Shown here one piece after another: positions 12,516 to 25,466 of a stretch of 64,000 nucleotides of DNA (its first letter is position 1; each line of letters begins with the position of its first letter). The notes under the pieces are model-generated. The model saw nothing but the letters and a program-made list of their open reading frames with translations, searched no databases and had not been told where the DNA came from. A program made the translations under genes and the position numbers. The DNA comes from Halopseudomonas laoshanensis. GTDB taxonomy: Bacteria; Pseudomonadota; Gammaproteobacteria; Pseudomonadales; Pseudomonadaceae. Where the stretch lies: positions 496,001 to 560,000 of the forward strand of contig NZ_QOVF01000002.1 in NCBI RefSeq assembly GCF_008365385.1, read 5' to 3'.

Positions 12516-13861
12516 GCCGGCAACCTCGCTACGGCTTTGGCGAACACGTCGCCGCGCTCTTCGAAGTTGCGGAACATATCCAGACTGGCGCAAGCCGGAG
12601 ACAGCAGCACCATATCGCCAGGTTGGGCTTGCTGCGCAGCGGCGGTGACCGCCTCCTCCAGATTAGTCACGCGGATAAGTGGAACCTCGCCCGCCAGGGC
12701 TTGTTCCAGCAGCGGCGCGTCGCGGCCCAGTAACACCACCGCTCGGCAATGTTGCTGCACCGCGCCGTTAAGCGGCGCAAAATCAGCGCCTTTGCCATCG
12801 CCACCGGCAATCAGTATCTGCTTGCCGGTAATCTCGGCGGCAAAGCCGTTAATCGCGGCCAAGGCGGCACCGACATTGGTGGCTTTGGAATCGTTGTAGT
12901 AATCCACGCCAGCGGCTTGACCCACCCACTGGCAACGATGTGGCAACCCGGCAAACTCACGCAATGCGTTCAGCATCGCCGGCATCGGCAATCCGACCGC
13001 ATGTCCCAACGCCAGAGCGGCCAACGCGTTGGCCTGGTTGTGCGCACCCTTGATTTTCAATCCAGTCACCGGCATCAACGCATCGAACTGAAACGCCAGA
13101 CAGGTTTGCCCATCACTTTCCATCAGACCGAAACCCTTGAAATCCGGACGCGAGAGGCCGAAAGTCCAGCAAGGCAACTGGTCAGCGACCAGGGCGCGTG
13201 AAAGATCGTCATCGCGGTTCACCACAACCTGGCGGGCGCCGCGGAATATGCGATGTTTGGCCTGGTGGTAGGCCAGCAGACTCGGATAACGATCCATGTG
13301 GTCTTCACTGACGTTCAAAACAGTGGCCACTTCGGCATTCAGCTTGTCGGTGGTTTCCAGCTGGAAACTGGATAACTCCAGAACATACAGTTCGGCATTC
13401 TCATCCAGCAGATCCAATGCCGGTGTGCCCAGATTGCCGCCCACCGCCACGCGCTTACCGGCTGCTGTGGCCATATCGCCCACCAGCGTGGTCACGGTAC
13501 TTTTCGCGTTGGAACCGGTGATCGCAACGATCGGCGCTTTGGCCTCACGGGCAAACAGCTCGACATCGCCAACCAGGCTCACACCCGCCGCTTTTGCCTT
13601 GACCAGCGCAGGCGTGGACAACGCAATACCGGGGCTGACCACCAGTTCGGATGCCCTGGACAAGACTTCCGCATCCAGCTCACCCAGATGCAGATCAGCC
13701 ATAGGGGCAAAGCGCTTGAGCTGATCAAGGCCTGGAGGATTGTCGCGGGTGTCGGCTACGGCAAAGGGCAAACCACGGCCCGCCAAATAACGGGCGACCG
13801 ACAGCCCGGTCTTACCCAGGCCGACGATGATCCGTTGTTTGTCCGTGGTTATTAATGACAC
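12512..13861 (-). CDS. murD: UDP-N-acetylmuramoylalanine--D-glutamate ligase MurD
   Basis: MurD adds D-glutamate to UDP-MurNAc-L-Ala. The protein has 449 residues with the N-terminal UDP-binding fold (IVGLGKTGLSVARYL), the ATP loop ITGSNAKSTVTTLVGD and the late NDSKATNVGAALAAI motif. The Ala in place of Gly in the P-loop (GSNAKST) is also known from Pseudomonas MurD and is not a defect. It ends in an ATGA overlap with ftsW and begins 10 bp after mraY. Confidence 0.97.
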   Translation of the reverse strand: MSLITTDKQRIIVGLGKTGLSVARYLAGRGLPFAVADTRDNPPGLDQLKRFAPMADLHLGELDAEVLSRASELVVSPGIALSTPALVKAKAAGVSLVGDVELFAREAKAPIVAITGSNAKSTVTTLVGDMATAAGKRVAVGGNLGTPALDLLDENAELYVLELSSFQLETTDKLNAEVATVLNVSEDHMDRYPSLLAYHQAKHRIFRGARQVVVNRDDDLSRALVADQLPCWTFGLSRPDFKGFGLMESDGQTCLAFQFDALMPVTGLKIKGAHNQANALAALALGHAVGLPMPAMLNALREFAGLPHRCQWVGQAAGVDYYNDSKATNVGAALAAINGFAAEITGKQILIAGGDGKGADFAPLNGAVQQHCRAVVLLGRDAPLLEQALAGEVPLIRVTNLEEAVTAAAQQAQPGDMVLLSPACASLDMFRNFEERGDVFAKAVARLPA

Positions 13862-13871
13862 CAGTATTTCC

Positions 13872-14954
13872 TCAACGCAGTTTCAGTGTGGCCAAACCGA
13901 CCAACACCAGGATTACGGTAATGATCCAGAAACGCACGATGACGCGCGGCTCCGGCCAGCCTTTCAGTTCGAAATGGTGATGAATCGGCGCCATGCGAAA
14001 GACCCGGCGCCCGGTCAACTTGAACGAGGCGACCTGAACGATCACCGACAAGGTTTCCACCACAAAGATGCCACCCATAATGAACAGCACGATTTCCTGC
14101 CGAACGATTACGGCAATCACGCCGAGGGCCGCACCCAGCGCCAGCGCACCGACGTCGCCCATAAATACCTGAGCGGGATAGGTGTTGAACCAGAGAAAGC
14201 CAAGGCCGGCACCAACCAGCGCGCCACAGAAGATAATCAGCTCCCCAGCGCCGGGAACATATGGAATCAGCAGGTACTCGGCAAAGCGCGCGTTACCTGA
14301 CAGGTAGGCGAAAATCCCCAGCGCGCCGCCAACCATCACCGTAGGCATGATCGCCAGCCCATCCAGGCCGTCAGTCAGGTTGACCGCGTTGCTGGAGCCG
14401 ACGATGACAAAATAGGTCAGCAGAATGAACAGTGCGCCCAGCTGGAATTCGATCTGCTTGAAAAAGGGCACGATCAAGGTGGTTTCAACTGGCGAGTCGG
14501 CGGCCATATACAGGATAACCGCGGCAGTCAGGCCAAACACCGACTGCCAGAAATACTTCCAGCGCGAGGGCAGGCCACGGGAGTTTTTCTCAACCACCTT
14601 GCGGTAGTCATCCACCCAGCCTATCGCACCAAATGCGAAGGTCACACCTAGCACAACCCATACATACAGGTTGCTCAGATCAGCCCACAGCAGGGTACTG
14701 ACACCAATGGCCATCAGGATCAGTGCGCCGCCCATGGTCGGGGTACCGGCCTTGGACAGATGTGACTGGGGGCCATCATTGCGCACCGACTGGCCGATCT
14801 GGCGGAAACTCAGCGTACGAATCATCCAAGGGCCAAGAAACAGGGCTAAACCCAATGCGGTCAATACGCCGAGAATGCCGCGCAGCGTCAGGTACTGGAA
14901 TACTGAGAATCCGGTGTAGAACTGTTGCAGGTATTGGGTCAGCAGCAGCAACAT
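13872..14954 (-). CDS. mraY: MraY, phospho-MurNAc-pentapeptide transferase
   Basis: MraY is the integral membrane enzyme that moves phospho-MurNAc-pentapeptide onto undecaprenyl phosphate to form lipid I. With the start at 14954 ([15 protein letters not shown]) it has 360 residues, the standard length. Upstream in-frame codons to 15083 lie inside murF and do not resemble the family. The catalytic loops are visible: [23 protein letters not shown] and [14 protein letters not shown], plus the C-terminal [14 protein letters not shown]. The start is one base after the murF stop. Confidence 0.97.
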   Translation of the reverse strand: MLLLLTQYLQQFYTGFSVFQYLTLRGILGVLTALGLALFLGPWMIRTLSFRQIGQSVRNDGPQSHLSKAGTPTMGGALILMAIGVSTLLWADLSNLYVWVVLGVTFAFGAIGWVDDYRKVVEKNSRGLPSRWKYFWQSVFGLTAAVILYMAADSPVETTLIVPFFKQIEFQLGALFILLTYFVIVGSSNAVNLTDGLDGLAIMPTVMVGGALGIFAYLSGNARFAEYLLIPYVPGAGELIIFCGALVGAGLGFLWFNTYPAQVFMGDVGALALGAALGVIAVIVRQEIVLFIMGGIFVVETLSVIVQVASFKLTGRRVFRMAPIHHHFELKGWPEPRVIVRFWIITVILVLVGLATLKLR

Positions 14955-14955
14955 G

Positions 14956-16333
14956 TCAGCGGGCCTTGTCGTTGTTATTATCGGATTGATGTGTCGCCTG
15001 CAGACCGGCGACCACTTCTTCCATACCAGCACTGCGCGAACCTTTGACCAACACTCGCGTGTTGGCATCAAGCTGAGGTGCAAGCGCTTCGATCAGTTCT
15101 GCACGGCTGCCGAACAACCGCGCATCAGCGCCAAAACTGTCCACAGCTAGCGCGCAAAGACGGCCCACGGCATACAGACCATCCAGGCCTTGTTCGCGAG
15201 CATAGGTGCCGATTTCGCGATGGCTTTGCTCTTCCCACTCACCCAGCTCGCCCATGTCGCCAAGGACCAGGATGCGTGTGCCTTGCAGATCAGCGAGAAT
15301 GTCGATAGCGGCCTTCACCGATGCCGGGTTGGCGTTGTAGCTGTCATCTATGATCCAGGAACCCTGCTTACCTTCAAGCGGTGTTACCCGGCCAGCCACC
15401 GGCTTGACGCGTGCCAGCCCGCGGCGGATCAGCTCAAGGTCAGTGCCTAGCAGCTGCGCTGCACCAGCCGCCGCCAGTGCATTGGCAATATTGTGCCGGC
15501 CGAGCAGATTCATCTGTACGGTGATCGAGCCTTGCGGGGTGACGAGCAAAAAGCCCGGGCAGCCGCGTTCGTCCAGCTCAACGGATTCAGCCCGCAGCTC
15601 GGCTGTCGGGTTATCCAGGCTGAAGGCTAGAGATTTACGTTTGCCAAGCTGCTGGTACCACTCTTCAAACCAGGGGCTATCCAGATTGATCACCACCTGC
15701 CCTTCCTGGCCCAGCGCGGTAATGATTTCACCCTTGGCTCGGGCGATGGCTTCTGGGCTACCGAAACGGCCAACGTGCGCCATACCGGCGTTGGTCAACA
15801 CGCTCAGCGTAGGTTTGGCCAACCCCATGCTGTAGTTGATATCGCCTAAAGCAGCGGCGCCCATTTCAATCACTGCAAACTGATGCTCAGCACCGAGCTC
15901 AAGCAAAGTAAGCGGTACGCCGAGCTCGTTATTCAGATTGCCGCGGGTCGCCAACACCTGGCCGCGTTCACGCAAGATAGCCGCCAGCATTTCCTTAACA
16001 GTGGTCTTGCCGCTGGAACCGGTGATGGCGACTACCGGCCCTTGAAATGCCTCACGGGCCAGAGCACTGAGTTGACCCAAGGCGTAGCGGCAGTCATGCA
16101 CCAGCAATTGCGGCAGCGGATCATTCACGCTGTGCGATACCAGAGCAGCTGAAGCCCCCGCAGCACGCGCCTGGGCCACGTAATCGTGACCGTCTACACG
16201 CTCGCCTGAGAGCGCAACAAACAGCCCGCCAGGTTGCATGCGGCGGGCATCGATGCTGACACTGTCAAAGCGCGCATCAATGCTCACCAGGCTGCCGCCC
16301 AGCGGTTTGATCAGTTGCGATAGCTGCATGGCT

Positions 16334-16341
<8 letters not shown>
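14956..16341 (-). CDS. murF: UDP-MurNAc-tripeptide--D-Ala-D-Ala ligase MurF
   Basis: MurF completes the cytoplasmic precursor by adding D-Ala-D-Ala. The 461-residue product contains the P-loop [20 protein letters not shown], the [12 protein letters not shown] stretch and the [16 protein letters not shown] motif of the C-terminal domain. ATG at 16341 overlaps murE by 8 nt; a second in-frame ATG at 16329 ([12 protein letters not shown]) is an equally reasonable start. It is followed after one base by mraY. Confidence 0.96.
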
Positions 16342-19822
<3,481 letters not shown>

Positions 19823-19823
<1 letters not shown>

Positions 19824-20755
19824 CAGCGTTTCTCCGCGATGCGTAGCACCGCGCTACGGGCTCGGGGGTTGCCTGCGACCTCGGTGGCAGAGGGCTTGAT
19901 CGCCTTACCCACCAGATTGATACTGACCTGAATATCGGCGTCGCGGATCGGCAGATCGCGCGGCAACGGTGCGCCTTTGGCTTCACGCCGCATGAACAGC
20001 TTGACCATGCGGTCTTCAAGGGAGTGGAAACTGATTACAGCCAAACGCCCGCCCGGCGCCAGCACGTCCAGCGCGGCCTTCAGGCCATCCGCCAGATCAT
20101 CCAGCTCGCGATTGATAAAGATGCGGATGCCTTGGAACGCGCGGGTAGCCGGATGCTTGTGCTTTTCCCAGGCGGGATTGGCTTCCTTCAGCACTTCAGC
20201 CAGATCGCCCGTGCGGGAAAATGGCTGTTGCGCGCGGCGCGTCACTACCGCCCGCGCCATGCGTTTAGAGAAGCGCTCTTCGCCGTATTCCTTGAGCACG
20301 GTGGCGATGTCTTCTTCCGCTGCACTGTTGATCCACTCGGCCGCGCTCTGGCCGCTGGTCGGATCCATGCGCATATCCAGCGGGCCGTCCTGCATAAAGC
20401 TGAAGCCGCGTTCGGCATCATCCAGCTGCGGCGAGGACACGCCCAGATCCAGCAGCACGCCGTCGACCTGGCCATGCAAACCGCGCTGGCGCAACTCTTC
20501 GGCCATGTCGGCAAAAGAGCGTTGTATAACGACAAAGCGGCCGTCTTCGGCCGCCAGCTGTTCACCGACCCGGATAGCCTCCGGATCCTTGTCGAAGCCG
20601 ATCAGCCGGCCCTCCTCGGAGAGCCTTGCCAGCACCGCGCGGCTATGTCCGCCGCGCCCGAAGGTGCCGTCTATATAAAGGCCGCCGGGGCGTACTGCGA
20701 GACCATCAAGGGCCTCATCGAGCAGTACACTGACGTGTCCGTAAAGCGTTTCCAT
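19823..20755 (-). CDS. rsmH: 16S rRNA (cytosine1402-N4)-methyltransferase RsmH
   Basis: RsmH (MraW) methylates N4 of C1402 in the 16S rRNA P-site using S-adenosylmethionine. The 310-residue protein has the N-terminal signature [15 protein letters not shown], the SAM motif [39 protein letters not shown] and the late [14 protein letters not shown]. The start is 2 bp after mraZ and the stop overlaps ftsL. It is the second gene of the dcw operon. Confidence 0.97.
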
Positions 20756-20757
20756 AA

Positions 20758-21213
20758 TCAGAGCCTCAATGTATGCAGTTCGGTCGGCATCGCGCCAACG
20801 TCCTGCACTTCGTTGAGGTAGGCACTGGTGGTAGCCTCCCAGGCATCTTCACTCCAGAGCTCGAACTTGTTTACTTGGCCAACCAGCATGACCTTCTTCT
20901 CCAACCCGGCGTATTCGCGCAACAGCGGCGGCACAACGAAGCGGCCATTGCTGTCCAGCTCGATATCATTGGCATTACCGATCAACAGGCGCTGCATGCG
21001 CTTTACCTGAGGATTTATATTGGGCAGGTTGCCGAGGGTTTCTTCGATCTCATCCCACTCAGCCTGGGGGTAGATCCACAGGCAGCGATCTTCCAGAGCA
21101 ATGGTCGCGACCAATTGACCACCGCAAGCGCCCAGGAGCCGGTCGCGATAACGCGCAGGCATCGCCAGTCGCCCTTTGGCGTCCAGATTGATGGCGTTGG
21201 CTCCTCGGAACAC
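20758..21213 (-). CDS. mraZ: MraZ, transcriptional regulator and first gene of the dcw cluster
   Basis: MraZ is a ring-forming AbrB-fold DNA-binding protein that represses its own operon. It has 151 residues with two tandem SpoVT-AbrB-like repeats: the first around residues 5-50 ([21 protein letters not shown]), the second around 75-120 ([20 protein letters not shown]). The start codon is GTG, with AGGGGA about 10 nt upstream. In front lie a sigma70 promoter and repeated TGGG-type boxes, so autoregulation is likely. Confidence 0.96.
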   Translation of the reverse strand: MFRGANAINLDAKGRLAMPARYRDRLLGACGGQLVATIALEDRCLWIYPQAEWDEIEETLGNLPNINPQVKRMQRLLIGNANDIELDSNGRFVVPPLLREYAGLEKKVMLVGQVNKFELWSEDAWEATTSAYLNEVQDVGAMPTELHTLRL

Positions 21214-21260
21214 GTTGATCGCTTCCCCTGATGACGATGCTGCTTATCGGGCGTCTTTTA

Positions 21261-21295
21261 CCAAAACAACCCACTTTTACCCACTTCATACCACT
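21261..21295 (-). promoter_or_regulatory. MraZ operator: TGGK boxes at 10-bp spacing
   Basis: On the minus strand four boxes TGGT, TGGG, TGGG, TGGT follow one another with 10-bp periodicity (the plus strand shows CCAC at 21271, 21281 and 21291 and CCA at 21261). This matches the TGGG-plus-spacer direct repeats bound by MraZ in other bacteria. The repeats begin at or just after the predicted start of transcription and end about 48 bp before the mraZ GTG. Confidence 0.8.
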
Positions 21296-21302
21296 TCGGC
21301 AC

Positions 21303-21332
21303 ACTATAGGAACCCGACGCAGGCACCGTCAA
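21303..21332 (-). promoter_or_regulatory. Pmra, sigma70 promoter of the dcw operon
   Basis: On the minus strand TTGACG (21332-21327) and TATAGT (21308-21303) are separated by 18 bp. The predicted start at about 21296 falls at the edge of the MraZ boxes, so bound MraZ would block initiation or early elongation. Confidence 0.8.
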
Positions 21333-21527
21333 GTAAGGAGTTCACGAAAAAAGTGTTATGTGGCAGGGGTTTAGTAGCAAAAACAGGGGTATTGAAGAGA
21401 TATGACCTTAACTGTCGGGGATCAACTTCATAACCTACAGACGGATGCCATCCATAGTTAAAGTGAATTATCACGATTAAGATTTTTTTGATCTAACAGG
21501 AGGGTTTTGACGACGAGAAATAAAAAT

Positions 21528-21880
<353 letters not shown>

Positions 21881-21887
21881 GGGAGCA

Positions 21888-21916
21888 AGGTTAGCCGGGT
21901 TCGGCGTCAGCGGCAA
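21888..21916 (-). promoter_or_regulatory. rnpB promoter
   Basis: On the minus strand TTGCCG (21916-21911), 17 bp, then TAACCT (21893-21888). The -10 box ends 7 bp before the predicted first base of rnpB (21880). Confidence 0.75.
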
Positions 21917-22166
21917 GCGGAGTATGAAAGCGCACCACAACAGTGCTTACAGCGCACCACTTCGATGCAGAAAATCCCCGGTTCGCCTCGGCGCCTCGTG
22001 CTCCATTGCAGTGCAGCCCCCGCGAACCCCGCAATTGTTAGCGTTGGCACAACCTCTGCATTGTTTAACCCCGCATACGAGATCCGGGTCTGTCTGACCC
22101 CAACAACGTAGCCTAGCCTGGCCGGGCCTCGCCCCCAGGTTAAATACAAATTGGCACCAATGGACA

Positions 22167-22257
22167 ACTAGGGTTCCGATCTGCCTGGCAGATGACTGGT
22201 CCGAGAGTTGTCGACCTCCGCGAGGGGGTTACACGGCGGGATAAAAGCCCGGGAGAG
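22167..22257 (+). promoter_or_regulatory. Guanidine-I riboswitch aptamer (ykkC class)
   Basis: The conserved ykkC elements are present in order: CTAGGGTTCCG (22168-22178), then CTGGTCCGAGAG (22196-22207), then ACACGGCGGGATAAAAGCCC (22231-22250) followed by GGGAGA (22251-22256). The P1 helix and internal loops can be drawn from these. Of the ykkC subtypes (guanidine, ppGpp, PRPP), guanidine is favoured because the genes downstream encode a carboxylase of the guanidine/urea type with its DUF1989 partners. No U-tract terminator is visible between the aptamer and the first gene, so control may act on translation or through Rho. Confidence 0.92.
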
Positions 22258-22303
22258 CCTCAGACAGCTGAGATCTCGTTACCTGTAACCCGTGGAGACT
22301 GCC

Positions 22304-22384
22304 ATGCCTGCCGTACCTTTATCTCAGCTTGTCTCGCCGCTGCGCACTTTCCCTCTGGCAGGGAGCCGTGTATGTCACGTCTGA
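22304..22384 (+). CDS. Possible 26-codon leader ORF overlapping the permease start
   Basis: ATG at 22304 is preceded by GGAG with a 6-nt spacing, a better ribosome site than chance would usually give. The frame encodes MPAVPLSQLVSPLRTFPLAG plus six residues and stops at TGA 22382-22384, inside the start region of the ABC permease (ATG 22372). It could couple translation to the permease, be a relic of a deleted gene, or be fortuitous. No family is recognised. Confidence 0.3.
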   Translation: MPAVPLSQLVSPLRTFPLAGSRVCHV

Positions 22385-23190
22385 TGAACCGCAAACCTGG
22401 CCGCGTACTGCATCTGGGTCTGGTGCTGCTACCCTTCGCCCTGCTGTTATTGCTATACCTCGCAAGCTCGCAGGCACGCCTGGCAGATAATCCCAACGAT
22501 AAGCTGTTACCGAGCTTTACCCAGATGGCCGACGCGGTCGATCGCATGGCCTTTACCCCGGACAAACGCACTGGCGCCTATCTCTGGTGGGACGACACCA
22601 GCGCCAGCCTGAAACGTCTGGGCACCGGTCTGGGCATCGCGGCAGTAGCCAGTCTGGTGCTCGGCATGGCCATGTTGATTCCACTGCTGCGCAATCCGCT
22701 GTCGCCGCTGGTAACGGTAATCTCGATGATTCCGCCGCTGTCGATTCTACCGATCCTGTTTATCGTCCTGGGCTTGGGCGAACTGTCCAAGGTCATGCTG
22801 ATCGTCATCGGCATAACTCCGGTGCTGATCCGCGATATGCAACAACGGGTCAGCGAGATACCCACCGAGCTGCTGGTCAAGGCGCAGACCCTGGGCGCCA
22901 ATACCTGGCAGGTACTGATCCGCGTCGTGCTGCCGCAACTGCTGCCCCGGCTTCTGCAGGGCTTGTGCCTGGCACTGGGGCCGGCCTGGCTGTTTCTGAT
23001 CGCCGCGGAAGCCATTGCCTCCACCGACGGCCTGGGCTACCGCATCTTTCTGGTCCGCCGTTACTTGGCCATGGACGTGATTCTGCCCTATGTCGCCTGG
23101 ATCACACTGCTGGCCTTCATCATGGATCGCGCGCTGAAAGGCATTTGCCGGGCGCTCTTTCCCTGGTTCGAACCCAAGGGAGCGCATTGA
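22372..23190 (+). CDS. ABC transporter permease (NitT/TauT-SsuC type), guanidine operon
   Basis: A 272-residue inner-membrane permease of the BPD-transport family. The start at 22372 has GGGAG 6 nt upstream; an open frame reaching further back would run through the riboswitch and is not credible. Membrane segments include residues about 13-31 and five more from residue 85 on. The EAA-type loop reads ELLVKAQTLGANTWQVLIRVVLP, the coupling site for the ATPase. Riboswitch control and the carboxylase downstream suggest uptake of guanidine or a related nitrogen compound. It overlaps nothing downstream; the ATPase starts 1 bp later. Confidence 0.93.
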   Translation: MSRLMNRKPGRVLHLGLVLLPFALLLLLYLASSQARLADNPNDKLLPSFTQMADAVDRMAFTPDKRTGAYLWWDDTSASLKRLGTGLGIAAVASLVLGMAMLIPLLRNPLSPLVTVISMIPPLSILPILFIVLGLGELSKVMLIVIGITPVLIRDMQQRVSEIPTELLVKAQTLGANTWQVLIRVVLPQLLPRLLQGLCLALGPAWLFLIAAEAIASTDGLGYRIFLVRRYLAMDVILPYVAWITLLAFIMDRALKGICRALFPWFEPKGAH

Positions 23191-23191
23191 T

Positions 23192-24001
23192 ATGAGCGCC
23201 ATCTCCATTCAGAACGTTTGGCAGCAGTACGATGATAACGTCGTGCTGGAAAACCTTAACCTGGACGTCGCCAGTGGCGAGTTCATCACCATGGTTGGCG
23301 CCTCCGGCTGCGGCAAATCGACCTTCCTGCGTTTGCTGCTGGGTCAGGAAAAACCCAGCAAGGGTCAAATCCTGCTGGACGGCGAGCCGCTGGCTGCCGA
23401 ACCCGGCCCGGAGCGTGGCGTGGTATTTCAGCGCTACTCGGTCTTCCCGCACCTGACGGTACTGGGCAACGTGATGCTCGGGCTGGAACTACAGAGCTCG
23501 CCGCTGCTTGGACGCCTGTTCGGCAGCCAGCGCAAGGAGGCCCGTGATCGCAGCGTGGCCATACTCGAGTCGGTCGGCCTTGGTCATGCGCTAAATCAGT
23601 ATCCGCATGCCCTGTCCGGCGGTATGCAACAGCGTCTGGCGATCGCCCAGGCGCTGGTCAAAACGCCGCGCATATTGTTGCTGGATGAACCCTTCGGCGC
23701 ACTGGATCCCGGCATTCGCAAGGACATGCATGAGCTCTTGCTGTCCCTGTGGAAGAAATCCGGCCTCACGGTATTCATGGTCACCCATGACCTGACCGAA
23801 GGCTTCACCCTGGGTACCCGCCTGATGGTGTTCGACAAGACCCGTATCGACCCGCAGGCCCCCGGTGCCTATGGCGCGCGCATCACCTACGACATTCCCC
23901 TGAACAGTGATCGACTGGCAGCCCGCGCCGCACTGGATGCGCTGCCGGAGCGCATTACTGGCAAAGCGGCGACACCTGATCTGCAAGGAGCTTCTGCATG
24001 A
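23192..24001 (+). CDS. ABC transporter ATP-binding protein, guanidine operon
   Basis: The 269-residue ATPase partner of the preceding permease. Walker A is GASGCGKST (residues about 36-44), the Q-loop lies in VVFQRYSVFPHLTVLGNVMLG, the signature is LSGGMQQRLAIAQAL and Walker B is ILLLDEPFGALD, followed by the switch histidine in VTHDLTEGF. The family is that of nitrate/sulfonate/taurine importers. The stop overlaps the next start by 4 nt (ATGA), so the operon is translationally coupled. The usual periplasmic binding protein for this importer type is not encoded next to it. Confidence 0.95.
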   Translation: MSAISIQNVWQQYDDNVVLENLNLDVASGEFITMVGASGCGKSTFLRLLLGQEKPSKGQILLDGEPLAAEPGPERGVVFQRYSVFPHLTVLGNVMLGLELQSSPLLGRLFGSQRKEARDRSVAILESVGLGHALNQYPHALSGGMQQRLAIAQALVKTPRILLLDEPFGALDPGIRKDMHELLLSLWKKSGLTVFMVTHDLTEGFTLGTRLMVFDKTRIDPQAPGAYGARITYDIPLNSDRLAARAALDALPERITGKAATPDLQGASA

Positions 24002-24726
24002 CTATCCCAGCGCCTCTGCGCACCACACTATTTGAAGAAACACTGCCCGGTGGTGGCCACACCTCGTTCGTGCTAAAGCGCGGCCAACTGCTACGCCTGA
24101 CCGATATAGAAGGCGGCGCCAACATCAGCATGATGCTGTTCAACGCCCATGAAAAAAGTGAGCGCCTGAACCTGCCGGACAGCCTCAAGTGCCAGCACAC
24201 CGCCAAACTCACTGCTGGCCACTGCCTGTATTCCGACATGGGCCGGGTGCTGGCCGCCATCGTCACCGATACCTGTGGCTGGAGTGACAGTTTCGGCGGT
24301 GTACTGAATGCCGAGGAGGTCAAAGCCCACTATGGCGAAGGCCGCTATCAGGAACTGCGCAACGGTTTCTTCCGCAACGGTGTAGATAATCTGCTGGTGG
24401 AGATGGGTAAGTGGAACATGAACCTCGCGGATCTGCTGATGACGCTGAACCTGTTCAGCAAGGTCACCATCGATGCGGAAGGTCGCTTTCAATTCCACGC
24501 GGATAATTCCGCTGCCGGCGATCTGATAGAGCTCTACGCACCGATGGATACTCTCGTGGTACTGACCGCACTCCAACACCCCATGGACCCGAACCCGCAG
24601 TACGCCCCTAAACCAGTACAGCTGAGCTGGCATCAGGTAGCCGATGACGGCATCACCGTGCTCTGCCGCAACACCCGCGCAGAAAATGTGCGCGGTCTGT
24701 ACAACACCGATCGCATTCACCTCTGA
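23998..24726 (+). CDS. DUF1989 protein, carboxyguanidine deiminase subunit (urea carboxylase-associated protein 2 type)
   Basis: A 242-residue DUF1989 protein. Members next to guanidine carboxylase, formerly called urea carboxylase-associated proteins, are known as the two subunits (CgdA/CgdB) of carboxyguanidine deiminase, which turns carboxyguanidine into allophanate and ammonia. The family motif around the conserved cysteine reads [20 protein letters not shown]. It is paralogous to the following gene, with similar blocks at the same positions. By length and order it corresponds to the larger (type 2) subunit. Which of the names CgdA and CgdB applies is not certain from sequence. Confidence 0.88.
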   Translation: MTIPAPLRTTLFEETLPGGGHTSFVLKRGQLLRLTDIEGGANISMMLFNAHEKSERLNLPDSLKCQHTAKLTAGHCLYSDMGRVLAAIVTDTCGWSDSFGGVLNAEEVKAHYGEGRYQELRNGFFRNGVDNLLVEMGKWNMNLADLLMTLNLFSKVTIDAEGRFQFHADNSAAGDLIELYAPMDTLVVLTALQHPMDPNPQYAPKPVQLSWHQVADDGITVLCRNTRAENVRGLYNTDRIHL

Positions 24727-24736
24727 GGGCCACACC

Positions 24737-25375
24737 ATGACACTGACCCACAGCGACAAACAGCCAGACAAGGCCAGCTTGCGCAGCCACATTGCCGCTG
24801 GCGAACCCTTCATGCTCGACATCAAGGCCGGCCAGACCGTGCGCTTGCTGGACCTGGAAGGCAATCAGGCAGTAGATACCCTGTTCTACAGCGCCAAAAA
24901 CCCGCGCGAGCGCTATGACGTGCAACGCACCCTGCGCCGCCAGAACAGCGTCTACCTGACCACGGGTAGCGTGCTCTACAGCAACATGGGCAACCCGATG
25001 CTGACCATCAGCGCCGACACCTGTGGCCGCCACGACACCCTCGGCGGCGCCTGCGCCCAGGAAAGCAACACCGTGCGCTATGCGCTGAACACCCGCTATA
25101 TGCACAGCTGCCGCGACAACTTTCTGCGCGCCAGCCTGCATGACGGGCGCCTGACCAAGGCCGACATCAGCGCCAATATCAACTTTTTCATGAACGTGCC
25201 GGTCACCCCCGAAGGCGGCCTTACCTTTGAAGATGGCATCTCCGGCGCGGGCAAATACGTCGAGCTGGTCGCGCACATGGACATCATTATCCTGATTTCC
25301 AACTGCCCGCAGCTGAATAATCCGTGCAACGGCTATAACCCGACGCCGGCGGAAATACTGGTCTGGGACCAGTAA
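24737..25375 (+). CDS. DUF1989 protein, carboxyguanidine deiminase subunit (urea carboxylase-associated protein 1 type)
   Basis: The second DUF1989 subunit, 212 residues. The start at 24737 has GAGGG 7 nt upstream and lies 10 bp after the previous stop; an open frame further upstream overlaps the preceding gene and is ignored. The cysteine motif reads [20 protein letters not shown], and [20 protein letters not shown] near residue 150 is shared with its partner in altered form ([11 protein letters not shown]). The two are expected to form a heteromer. The product allophanate needs a hydrolase, which is not in this window. Confidence 0.88.
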   Translation: MTLTHSDKQPDKASLRSHIAAGEPFMLDIKAGQTVRLLDLEGNQAVDTLFYSAKNPRERYDVQRTLRRQNSVYLTTGSVLYSNMGNPMLTISADTCGRHDTLGGACAQESNTVRYALNTRYMHSCRDNFLRASLHDGRLTKADISANINFFMNVPVTPEGGLTFEDGISGAGKYVELVAHMDIIILISNCPQLNNPCNGYNPTPAEILVWDQ

Positions 25376-25466
25376 GTCGCGCGCCTCCAGCTAACAACGG
25401 TATAGCTCCGGGACGACCCAGGGAGCATTAAGTAGTGAACCAGGACGACCTGGCCGAGGAACAACC

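Noticed and set aside
22151-22165. TTGGCACCAATGGACA upstream of the riboswitch as a sigma54 promoter
   Set aside because: The TGGCAC part fits a -24 element, but no GC-containing -12 element (TTGC) follows at the right distance.
21907-22167. Open frame of 86 codons on the minus strand between rnpB and the riboswitch
   Set aside because: No ribosome site, no recognisable domain, and it covers the rnpB promoter and abuts the aptamer. Treated as non-coding.
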